Source: Actinoplanes derwentensis
Lineage (GTDB): Bacteria > Actinomycetota > Actinomycetes > Mycobacteriales > Micromonosporaceae
Length of the DNA: 64,000 nt
Reading direction: 5' to 3'
Assembly (NCBI RefSeq): GCF_900104725.1
Contig: NZ_LT629758.1
Span: 868,001 to 932,000 of the forward strand
Positions within the stretch are counted from its first letter, which is position 1, and each line of letters starts with the position of its first letter. This document shows, one piece after another, positions 45,801 through 51,324 of the stretch. The notes under the pieces were generated by a model that saw only the letters and a list, made by a program, of their open reading frames with translations, was not told the DNA's origin and ran no database searches. The position numbers and the translations under genes were made by a program.

Positions 45801-48476
45801 AAGTACGGGGGATCGAGCACTCGTACCTTCGGCTACAACACCCTGCACCAGCTGACCAGCGACGAGGTCAAGACGTCGGCGGGCGCCGCGGTCGGCAAGA
45901 TCGCCTACGCCTGGAACGTCGACGACACCCTCGCGCAGAAGACCACCACCGGCTTCAACGGGGCGTCGACCAACAAGTACTCGTACGACTGGGCCGGGCG
46001 CCTGACCCAGTGGGACAACGGCACCAACCCGGTGCTGTACGCCTACGACGACTCCGGTAACCGGATCCAGGCCGGTGGTACGACCTTCGTCTACGACCAG
46101 CGCAACCAGCTGGTGTCCGACACGGCCGGCAGCACGTACGAGTACACCGCCCGGGGCACCCTGTCCAAGACGGTGACCGGTGGGCAGCAGGTCGACACGG
46201 TCACCGACGCGTTCAACCAGGTCGTCTCGCAGGGCACCAAGACCGGCGGGACCAGCCGATACTCGTACGACGGCCTGGGCCGGGTGATCCAGCCGAACTT
46301 CGCGTACACCGGCCTCGGCAACGATCTGGCCTCCGACGGTGTCGACAAGTACGTCCGGGACACCTCCGATCAGCTCGTCGGTGTCACCTCCGGCACCAAC
46401 CAGCGGTACTCCTGGACCGACATCCACACCGACGTGGTCGGCGAGTTCACCAGCACCGGCAGCACGCTGACCGGCTCGGTGTCGTACGACCCGTGGGGCA
46501 AGGTCCTGGCCAGCGGGGGCATGGTCGGCAAACTCGGCTACCAGCAGGAGTGGACCGACCAGGGCACCGGCAAGGTCAACATGTGGTCGCGCTGGTACGA
46601 CCCGGAGACCGGCGCCTTCGACACCCGCGACACCGCGAACAACAACCCCACCCCCAACTCGGGGGCGAGCAACCGGTTCGCGTACGCCGAAGGCAACCCG
46701 GTCACCAACACCGACACCACCGGCAACGCCGTCGACGGCAAGTGCGGTACCTACGACTACGCGTGTGAGCTGCGCAAATACCAGGCCGCCCTGGATCTCT
46801 ACAACCAGGCGATGGAGACGCGCGACCGGGAGATGAAGGCGACCGGCGCCGAGATCGGCCGGCAGGAAGCCGAATACCAGCGCGCCGAACGGGAGAGCCA
46901 GACACCGCTGCTGGACATCCTGCTCCAGGTCGGCATCGGCATGCTCCTCGACATGATCGGCTACTACTCCGTGATGGGTTGCCTGCAAGGCAGCCTGATG
47001 GACTGTGTTGATCTGGCGATGAACTTCGCTGGCCCGATCAAGGGCATCAAGATGTTCGGTACGTTCGTCAAGTCGATCAACCGAGCCATGGACGGCTACC
47101 GGACGTGGCGCCGCATCGTCGACGCCGCCACCACCGCGATGCGCCAGTCCCAGACGCTGCTCAGCCAGGCCCGCAAACATCTGGCCGACGTGATGTCGAA
47201 GGTCCCGAAGCGCCCCAAGCCGCCGAAGAAGAAGACCAAACCGCCGACCAAGAAGGTCGAGGAGAAGAAGAAACAGCAGGCCCAACGCCAGAAGGCCAGG
47301 GAAGAGCGCAAACCGGCCCCGTCCCAGCAGGCGAAGAAGCCGGCCCCGCGCACAAAGGCGAAGTCCCAGGACAAGCCGACAAACGCCAAGCCCCAAGAGA
47401 CAAAGGCGCAGAACAACCAGCAGCCGCGCCGCGCCGCCCAGGAACGGCGAAGCAACCTGATCGACCTGGGCAGCGACGCTGTGGCTGAGGTCGGTTGCCC
47501 GGTGCCGTCGCGGAAGCACAGCTTCGACCCGGACACCCTGGTCCTGATGGCCGACGGAACCACCCGCCGGATCGCCGACATCTCGATCGGCGACGAGGTG
47601 GCCGCCAAGGACCCGGTGACGGGGGAGGAAGGCGCGCGGGCGGTGACGCTGCTGCACGCCAACCGCGACTACGAGCTGACCGACGTCACGGTGTCGACTG
47701 CTCCGGCCACGGACGACGACGCGAAGACGGTGAGCGAGGGCAGAGGCGGCCGCAGTACCCGAGGCCCCACCGAGGAACCGGCTTCCACAGAGGTCCTTTC
47801 GACGGTCCTGGAGACCACCGCACACCACCCGTTCTGGGATGTCACCACCGGCGAGTGGGTCGACGCGGCCGAGCTGGTCGCCGGCGAATCCACGCTGGTG
47901 GGCCCGAACGGCGAAATCCAGTACGTAACAGCGGTCCGCAACTTCACCGACGCCAAGGTGATGCGCGACCTCACCGTCGACGACATCCACACGTACTACG
48001 TTGTCGCAGGCAATGGCCCGGTCCTCGTACACAACAACGACTGTGATGCGGAGACTGATCACCTTGGCAACGACTACGGAGTGCCGGACGGGCCGGGTGT
48101 GTATACGATTCACCTCAAGGACGGCAAGAAATACGTTGGTTCTTCTCATACCAGCATGCGTGATCGAGTAAACGATTCGCTTCTGAACCCGAATCATGCG
48201 GTTTCCAGGGCTGAATATGGCCGTAAAGACATCGAAAATGTGACTTGGGTGGACTACCCGCTTGTTTTTGCCAGGAGGGGAAGCCGTGACGACACCCGGG
48301 CTGGTGAACAGGACCGAATGGATGAACTTCTAGAGGCCGGTATAATCTTGGTCAACCAGAAGTATCCTGAGAAGGCCAATGGGCGGCACACCCCGGATTA
48401 TGTTGGTGGATTCAAGAGTGCTGGCCAGCTACCGAAAGCTAAAATCGGGAAGAAGTACTTGCCGCCTAATCTTTAG
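36891..48476 (+). CDS. Giant secreted RHS/YD-repeat polymorphic toxin with HINT domain and GIY-YIG-like nuclease tip
   Basis: 3,861 residues (GTG start with GAGGA upstream; ATG at 36909 possible). Order by residue: signal peptide (1-35); N-terminal acidic region; DNRLRE-like domain (about 367-560); Ig/FN3-like segment (562-663); DUF6531-type start of the RHS region (about 677-790); LamG domain 1 (913-1305) with a ricin-like trefoil inserted (about 1045-1145); LamG domain 2 (1370-1720) with a second ricin-like insert (about 1503-1627; motifs QNW, QHW, QTW); YD repeats (about 1780-3190) interrupted by a plain LamG domain 3 (about 2237-2436); RHS core ending NRFAYAEGNPVTNTD (about 3197-3270); two hydrophobic helices; a Lys/Pro/Gln-rich linker (about 3442-3522); HINT domain (3543-3716; starts HSFDPDTLVLMADGTTRRI, ends LVHNN); toxin tip (3717-3861). 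The tip has GVYTI at 3736-3740, KYVGSS at 3747-3752, Arg3757 and candidate metal ligand Glu3806, the GIY-YIG order. The shell should encapsulate the tip, and HINT should cut it free. The immunity gene follows. Confidence 0.93.
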   Translation: MRAGLTMRRRIAVFTALTVGLSLGVPPEVIPDNGGWPVSGLLAVLRQAPALADVVGAPVQKVFGDPADTDHYVSSAETGANVGAGQKAGRKAGIVDPEPPVRPESKPFTTAPRPGDENSFDEKLSERLPEKSTATYTEYENADGSFTRRVYESRVNFKAADGSYQPIDPNLTKRGDRLEAGPNSIDVSLGATGAGAPAVAARSAALASADESLASVTTASGHTLSWNLAGAAPVQAVVDGQTATYPEILPGTDLELRSLNDGLKETIILKSPAAGNEWLFPLKMDGLTAKKQADGSLDLVTADGTVAMRVPLGYMEDSKVDPQSGASAESSEVHYELVTADGGPALKVTADANWLNDPARQYPVRVDPTLETRDSGDVFTDNSTTTTNHNGDDLVVGTWNGGDTRSRSFIHFDEFDNDGLMGTQIKSAKLGLWHSWSYNCTNEMPVYVRRITKTWTVGAIVEAGGTLASGPTYSAPIAAWVIGNNKPACENTGSDPSKGARRAVSLPVDVFQGWSSKDFPNFGLALTASETNSAGFKRFTSANYGGADYDPYLELTYDDNAEPQVNEQYPAYGATTATLTPELIADAVDPDNWPKTLTYKFVVYDKDGKTVLADSGDPTAKPSWTVPAGKLKWNETYYWTVKITDGLLNNEKYLIKNALSTPVPQPPITSGLSQNSEQGFDPVIGNYTTTVRDAMVTTVGPPLEIVRSYNSTDHRTDQAFGAGWSSLLDARITEKPVAVSGSTILNTVVVTYPTGRELAFGNDNGTWSSPAGKATTLIPITSGTIRGYRLTEKDGTAYEFLGAATDTTLRLVSVTDGGGRIQKIHYAGGLPTAIEAASGRTLTMEWTTTTPARVKQVRTDQAVVGDPGSANVWTYQYTGGSLTKVCPPTGSAKCHEYSYDATGSLYQNAVVDARPHSYWRLNETTGTRAESSTVSNGGADVGTYSTGVSLGVPGPLAGTTSTAAGFNGTNSQVLLPAKMSGDWSNQAISMWVKADGTDTGVLYGQSQEKQDSTAGNTNTAYNPTLYVGSDGHLMGGFPKALKRNTPTTLTVTSDGKCLTFDGDTGFITETCTGVAAQLFTWMSNGQIRVTTSGVTRCMQATVSETRIITSKVLASTTCSTNNEAQNWDVRANGQIVSNLMYQCMQAGYPTLTPPVPAVAGVAAAAAADPDLADEVEEYMPFMHTEACATSTPRAQQTFVPRVHSALDSGVSVRDGKWHHVLLSASGNKQELYLDGAEVAREDGIVVQDMSAQSSYLGKGFVGGGWPNQPHPNTTSNRGTRDYFTGVVAEAALFDNSINAATAKYLAEAGKHPAVPLLTAVTKPSGKSGAKISYDARTSRVTQVTDGNGSVWTPKAPEISKTTKVYESAVLGGAPTNYWRMAESSGSTAVNQVNGQDAAYNVVGLGAVNGPFGDAGKAGTFNGTTSYLALPPGLAPPSATDAAKAGTSSISLWFSTTGARQPLLGPKASSLTSTLRHHFPTLWITTDGKLRGLAPNAVPTGPINSIGVKGKCIDLAGDSSANGTKVEIRTCDGSAAQNWSIVPTGALATTFTVQAFGKCITPYGGGTANSTELTLWTCNNSTSQHWQADSGGLRNFNAFDKCIDNPGTSTTDGKVLTLFDCNASSAQTWLPSLTSKGKVNDGKWHHAVLTTDGTTQSLYVDGELAQSSTSHQPMGVADQTLQYTLGAGYAEDASGNFYYLDQDVTSYFKGTVGEVATYRSPIDASQASYQFRARDAASGKSAGEVGYAIEGPDGATTRVVNDLIHGRKVADVDALQNVTRYGYGGKGNLRTVTDANGNMTVNEHDERGNVVSVTTCQDRSAGNCSTSYSSYWLDKDAPADVRNDKVIAQRGPGSTSITDNRYLTTYAYDTNGNRISEVDPLGRSTTVSYTKTGSKDGAADGIATKPGLPWRVVKPDGGVQTILYHPNGDIAKTIDPAGAATEYTYDGLGRTITETEAGDSLNDVAPAVTTYTHDRMDRVVTVRTPEFENKVTGTKHSPLTTLTYDDDGQLLSETVTDSIAGGDDPRTVSYGYDDNGMRTSETDQNNNTTKLKYDGYGRVIRQEHPDGTAVVTRFDAAGNELATIVDDGEREITVRALAYDPAGRLASETDASGARNEFTYTDNNLLLTVTRKAGTSAHVLERNTYDATGKVTSQVTNNGETKTGYTYDVAGRNTTAAVEVSESGKATATRTTSFAYSTGDDVVTTRLNSGGTLLAESDSMYDRLGRIQQQTTYLSSALTPTLRWKLDETSGTTAADATGNNTGTVTGAVTLTAGSATFDGSAGSIAGQPAVDTERPYTVSALAKITSATADRPVITMGGDIGKPALSVFFHKDTQSWQMKMAVRDVADGSTPELPTAFASTGTVGTGWEHLAVVVNPATRTAQLYVNGTVKATISTTNPFNNRATDLTVGGAFAGQIDDVRTYQKALTAAQITEIGTGAQPAADARVSRTTYRLLTDGSVAGVTNPKGNTTTIEYDEVGRPVTTLLPLVKPDGETIARRPYTKVGYNTFGEVTDQLDRNGNVTVNDYDGVGRMVQSKSPTYLLPGTENETLTATKTIEYNAVGQILRTTDPYGAETAYEYDSLGRTTKVVAPDDGVSTYTYADNGDLLSYTDPKGAKVSTTYDFLGRTLNSTAEVRQDGKSYITSYGYGDKPWPISITSPSALVTTATYNSVGEQLSVVDAAGNTTKTEYDGAGRPVKTIAADNTFATVAYDFAGRTVSSSEYAAGGTTPLRTRTQTYDVAGNPIRASNAYSNVADKHETEFVYDVLGQLTEQYEPVKNGHTIKTSFGYDAAGNRTSFKDGRGNVFATTYNAWGLPESQIEPATASNGTDRTFTSTYDVGGRMVRLDSPGGVSLTSEYDVMGRVTTSSGTGAQVATADRKYAYDQAGRMTSFTGAAGANEITYDDRGLVRSITGVSGNSSYTYNADGAVASRSDAAGTTAYGYDKGRLSTLTNGTTSLAYTYTNLNQVQSIKYGGSSTRTFGYNTLHQLTSDEVKTSAGAAVGKIAYAWNVDDTLAQKTTTGFNGASTNKYSYDWAGRLTQWDNGTNPVLYAYDDSGNRIQAGGTTFVYDQRNQLVSDTAGSTYEYTARGTLSKTVTGGQQVDTVTDAFNQVVSQGTKTGGTSRYSYDGLGRVIQPNFAYTGLGNDLASDGVDKYVRDTSDQLVGVTSGTNQRYSWTDIHTDVVGEFTSTGSTLTGSVSYDPWGKVLASGGMVGKLGYQQEWTDQGTGKVNMWSRWYDPETGAFDTRDTANNNPTPNSGASNRFAYAEGNPVTNTDTTGNAVDGKCGTYDYACELRKYQAALDLYNQAMETRDREMKATGAEIGRQEAEYQRAERESQTPLLDILLQVGIGMLLDMIGYYSVMGCLQGSLMDCVDLAMNFAGPIKGIKMFGTFVKSINRAMDGYRTWRRIVDAATTAMRQSQTLLSQARKHLADVMSKVPKRPKPPKKKTKPPTKKVEEKKKQQAQRQKAREERKPAPSQQAKKPAPRTKAKSQDKPTNAKPQETKAQNNQQPRRAAQERRSNLIDLGSDAVAEVGCPVPSRKHSFDPDTLVLMADGTTRRIADISIGDEVAAKDPVTGEEGARAVTLLHANRDYELTDVTVSTAPATDDDAKTVSEGRGGRSTRGPTEEPASTEVLSTVLETTAHHPFWDVTTGEWVDAAELVAGESTLVGPNGEIQYVTAVRNFTDAKVMRDLTVDDIHTYYVVAGNGPVLVHNNDCDAETDHLGNDYGVPDGPGVYTIHLKDGKKYVGSSHTSMRDRVNDSLLNPNHAVSRAEYGRKDIENVTWVDYPLVFARRGSRDDTRAGEQDRMDELLEAGIILVNQKYPEKANGRHTPDYVGGFKSAGQLPKAKIGKKYLPPNL

Positions 48477-48500
48477 AACTAGGTTCATTCGGGAGTCGTG

Positions 48501-48929
48501 TTGGGAACCTGGAATCCAGGGCCGTTCGGTAATGATTCGGCCGCTGACCTTCTTGATCTTGCTGCTTCTGAAGAGCCCGGTGCTCGTGCTGAGTTCATCC
48601 GTGAAATGTTGGATGAAGGTCTGCGCTTAGCGGCGGGGGAAAGCGTGGATCTATTTCCCGAGGACGTCGTTGCGGCGGCTAATCTGGTAGCGATTAGTGT
48701 TCCTGGTGGTCTTGAGCGATTGGTGGAGGAGCAGGAGACGGGTCGATTTATCAAATCGATGATCCCCGGTGTCGACCAGACGCTCGTTGCGTTGGCGCTG
48801 AAATCTTTGTTTGCTATGGCCGTGCCGGGTAATGATTGGTACGACACGTGGTTCGACAGCGATGATCCGGAGCCGGAGGCTGTTGATGCATTTCGTGCAG
48901 CAGTCGAGGTGTTGCAGGGGTTTCATTGA
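48501..48929 (+). CDS. DUF4259-type candidate immunity protein for the RHS toxin
   Basis: 142 residues from TTG at 48501 (GTG at 48498 adds one residue). The TTG start gives the family's usual beginning (M)GTWNPGPFGNDSAADLLDLA and a proper 5-base spacing from GGGAG at 48491-48495. The start and the acidic helical body match DUF4259. It lies 24 bases after the toxin stop and shares the toxin tip's lower GC and codon habits, including a TTA codon at 48627-48629. Position and composition indicate the cognate antidote; inhibition of the GIY-YIG-like tip is inferred. Confidence 0.8.
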   Translation: MGTWNPGPFGNDSAADLLDLAASEEPGARAEFIREMLDEGLRLAAGESVDLFPEDVVAAANLVAISVPGGLERLVEEQETGRFIKSMIPGVDQTLVALALKSLFAMAVPGNDWYDTWFDSDDPEPEAVDAFRAAVEVLQGFH

Positions 48930-49069
48930 TGCCATCGTTGGTGGCTAACCAGACCATGGGGATGCCGGATGCCGACATCGATGATGGGTCGGCCGGGTGG
49001 GTCATGTCAGGCTGACGTGGTGCACCAGGATGGGCTGCCTCGTCGGCTCCGGTGAGTAGCGGTGGGCGA

Positions 49070-49180
49070 CAAGGCCGTAGCCCGTGGTGTGGCCCTGGAG
49101 AATGGGATGCGCTGGCGCTGCTGGACGTGCCGGGCACGACCCGGGAGCCGATCGCGGTCAAGGACGCCGTGAGCGGCTAG
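49070..49180 (+). pseudogene. Possible 3' remnant of a lost gene
   Basis: A frame without a usable start ends WDALALLDVPGTTREPIAVKDAVSG and a stop. Composition is coding-like and returns to the chromosome's high GC after the toxin/immunity cassette. The parent family is not recognisable. It may mark the edge of the cassette insertion. The rest of 48930-49189 shows no gene. Confidence 0.3.
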
Positions 49181-49189
49181 ATTCGCGGC

Positions 49190-49912
49190 ATGCTCCGGTT
49201 GTTGTCGTTCCTGTACTGGACGGTCATCGTCGTCACCTGCCCGTTCTTCTTTGCCGGTGCTCTGCTGATCTGGGTGGTCACCGCGCCCTTCGACCGGCGC
49301 AAGGTGGTTCTGCACCTCTACTCGTCGGCGTGGGCGGTCTGCTACGTCCGGATGAACCCGCTCTGGCGGCTGCGCACCACCGGACGGCAACTCCTGCCGT
49401 GGCGGGGTGCGGCGGTCCTGGTGGCCAACCACGCCTCGCTGATCGACATTCTCGTGCTGTTCGACCTTTTCCGGCCGTACAAATGGGTCTCGAAGTCGGA
49501 GATCTTCAAGGTGCCGGTGATCGGCTGGAACATGCGGCTCAACGGCTATGTGCCGCTGGTGCGCGGCCGCGGCGAATTGGTGCGCCGGATGATGGCGCGC
49601 TGCGGTGAACTGCTCGAACAGGGCTCGCCGGTGCTGTTGTTCCCGGAGGGCAGCCGCTCCGCTGACGGTACCTTGCAGGCGTTCAAGAACGGAGCCTTCG
49701 ACCTGGCCGTACGCCATGGCGTCCCGGTTTTCCCGATCGCCGTCCACGGCACCGGGCGTGCCCTGCCCAAGCACGGCCTGGTGCTCCGCGAGCAGGTCAC
49801 GGCCCGGGTCGAGGTCCTCGCCCCGCTGAGCCCGTCGGACTACCCGGACGTCAACGCCCTGCGGGACGCGGCCCGGCAGCGCATCGAGACCGCCCTGGAA
49901 AAGGGTTCCTGA
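49190..49912 (+). CDS. 1-acyl-sn-glycerol-3-phosphate acyltransferase family protein (PlsC-like)
   Basis: 240 residues. An N-terminal membrane segment (about 5-32) anchors the protein. The acyltransferase motifs are present: block I as NHASLID (the HX4D motif), block II around WVSKSEIFKVPVIGWNMRLNG, block III FPEGSRS, and block IV VPVFPIAVHGT. It should transfer an acyl group to lysophosphatidate or a similar acceptor in phospholipid synthesis. It stands alone; the start is the ATG at 49190. Confidence 0.92.
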   Translation: MLRLLSFLYWTVIVVTCPFFFAGALLIWVVTAPFDRRKVVLHLYSSAWAVCYVRMNPLWRLRTTGRQLLPWRGAAVLVANHASLIDILVLFDLFRPYKWVSKSEIFKVPVIGWNMRLNGYVPLVRGRGELVRRMMARCGELLEQGSPVLLFPEGSRSADGTLQAFKNGAFDLAVRHGVPVFPIAVHGTGRALPKHGLVLREQVTARVEVLAPLSPSDYPDVNALRDAARQRIETALEKGS

Positions 49913-49959
49913 CGATTCCGGAAGCCCTGAAAAGGTGAAAAGAAAACAGTTTCGCGAGC

Positions 49960-49974
49960 CGAGAATCCTTCTCG
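49960..49974. terminator. Small hairpin downstream of the PlsC-like gene
   Basis: CGAGAA-TCC-TTCTCG is a perfect 6-bp stem with a 3-base loop, about 48 bases after the PlsC-like stop. It is a possible terminator; the stem is short. Confidence 0.35.
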
Positions 49975-50142
49975 CAGGTGCTCCGGCCTGCATGTAATCC
50001 GGCGATCTAAAGATTTGCACCTCCGCTTGGACTACCGCTTCTGTGTGACTGCGCGAAATGACTGTCCCGGGTTAAGTTCTTTCCGGCCAGCGGATCCCGC
50101 CGGTTCGAGGGAAACAATTCCGCCAGTCTTCGAGGAACAGGT

Positions 50143-50598
50143 ATGCCTGCTGTCACGCGTCGCCGGAACCGAAAGCTGCGGGCCTTCATGGTCGTCGGCC
50201 TCTGCGGTTTCGTCCCTGCCGGGCTGGCGAGTGCCGGCGGCATCGCGTTCGCGGAGATGACGGCACCGTCGTGGGTCTCCACGACGAATGTCACGGTCCG
50301 TGTCGAAACCGGCGTCGTCACGGAGGCCGGAACCGGTGTCGCCACGGAGGTCAGCCCGGCGGCGAGCGCCGCGCCGGTCCGGAACGAGGCCGGCCCTGGA
50401 GCGTCATCCCGGGTCACCGCCTCGCCGTCGCGGGCCGTCCCCGAGCCGAAGGTTCCCGATGTCGAGCCAGAGCCGGGGTCGGAGACGACCTCGGCGGCCG
50501 AACCCGGGAAACCCGGCGAGGTCCCGAAGACCACCGAACCCGCCGAGCCGGTCGAGGCGCCCGTCAGCGCATCCCCGACCAGCACACCGGACGAATAA
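50143..50598 (+). CDS. Small exported protein with a low-complexity Pro/Glu/Thr tail
   Basis: 151 residues. A basic N-terminus and hydrophobic stretch (about 13-37) look like a signal peptide or anchor. The rest is a Val/Thr/Glu/Pro-rich low-complexity segment without a folded-domain signature. It lies 65 bases upstream of another exported protein gene and may be co-expressed. The function is unknown. In-frame coding composition supports it moderately. Confidence 0.6.
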   Translation: MPAVTRRRNRKLRAFMVVGLCGFVPAGLASAGGIAFAEMTAPSWVSTTNVTVRVETGVVTEAGTGVATEVSPAASAAPVRNEAGPGASSRVTASPSRAVPEPKVPDVEPEPGSETTSAAEPGKPGEVPKTTEPAEPVEAPVSASPTSTPDE

Positions 50599-50663
50599 CC
50601 CGATTTCGCGCGCGCCGCATCCACCGGGACGCCACGCGCACACCCACATTCAGGAGAACGAAC

Positions 50664-51254
50664 ATGTCACGCTCCAAGAAGCGCCTTGCCGTCATCGGTG
50701 CCGGAGTCGGTACCGCCGCCCTGGTCGTCGGCGGGGTGGCCTTCGCGGCTTTCAACCAGATCGCCGTCGCGAGCCCGACCGGCACCACCTCGGCGGAGTC
50801 GTTCGCACCGCTGACCGTCTCCGGCGAATGGCTCGGCCGCCCGGCCCCGAACGGCACCTACCCGACCGACGGCAGCAACCTGCGCCTGCTGCCGGGGGAG
50901 GCCGGCGACGTCAAGATCAGCCTGACGAACCCGAGCAGCAACACCGTCCAGGGCAAGGTTCTCTACATCAAACCCGTCGCGCCGACCGCCGCGGACGACG
51001 TCTGCAACAGTGCCTTCGAGGTCGCGACCTACACCCCGGGCGCCAGCAACCCGGTCGTGGTCAAGAACGGCCTGTCGATCGTGGTCACCCTGCGTAAGGC
51101 TGTCACGCTCAAGTCGAGCGCCACCGAGACCTGCCAGGGCAAGACGTACCCGACCAAGTTCGAGGTCAAGTTCGAGGCGACGCGCGACGCGGTGACCGGA
51201 TCGACGGCCTCGTTCAACCCCGACACCACGCCCACCACGACCACCACGCCCTGA
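50664..51254 (+). CDS. Exported hypothetical protein with Thr-rich C-terminus
   Basis: 196 residues, AGGAG 7 bases before the ATG. The N-terminus (RSKKRLAVIGAGVGTAALVVGGVAFAAFNQIAVAS) is a signal peptide or anchor like those of SipW-type substrates. The mature part is beta-rich with two Cys and ends in a Thr/Pro-rich tail (PDTTPTTTTTP) suited to wall contact or glycosylation. No family is named. A strong terminator follows. Confidence 0.75.
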   Translation: MSRSKKRLAVIGAGVGTAALVVGGVAFAAFNQIAVASPTGTTSAESFAPLTVSGEWLGRPAPNGTYPTDGSNLRLLPGEAGDVKISLTNPSSNTVQGKVLYIKPVAPTAADDVCNSAFEVATYTPGASNPVVVKNGLSIVVTLRKAVTLKSSATETCQGKTYPTKFEVKFEATRDAVTGSTASFNPDTTPTTTTTP

Positions 51255-51266
51255 TTCACGCACTGA

Positions 51267-51309
51267 GATAAGGGCCCTGGCCGGCTGGAATGTGGCCGGG
51301 GCCCTTATC
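51267..51309. terminator. Strong bidirectional terminator
   Basis: GATAAGGGCCC (51267-51277) pairs perfectly with GGGCCCTTATC (51299-51309), with GGCCGG/CCGG extending inside. It separates the exported protein gene from the convergent GGDEF gene and can serve both. Confidence 0.9.
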
Positions 51310-51324
51310 CGATCGAACCACCCG

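Noticed and set aside
43791..48197. A 1,468-codon open frame on the minus strand opposite the RHS gene
   Set aside because: It mirrors the RHS repeats in a high-GC frame, has monotonous Val/Gly/Arg/Asp composition and no domain. The plus strand is clearly coding.
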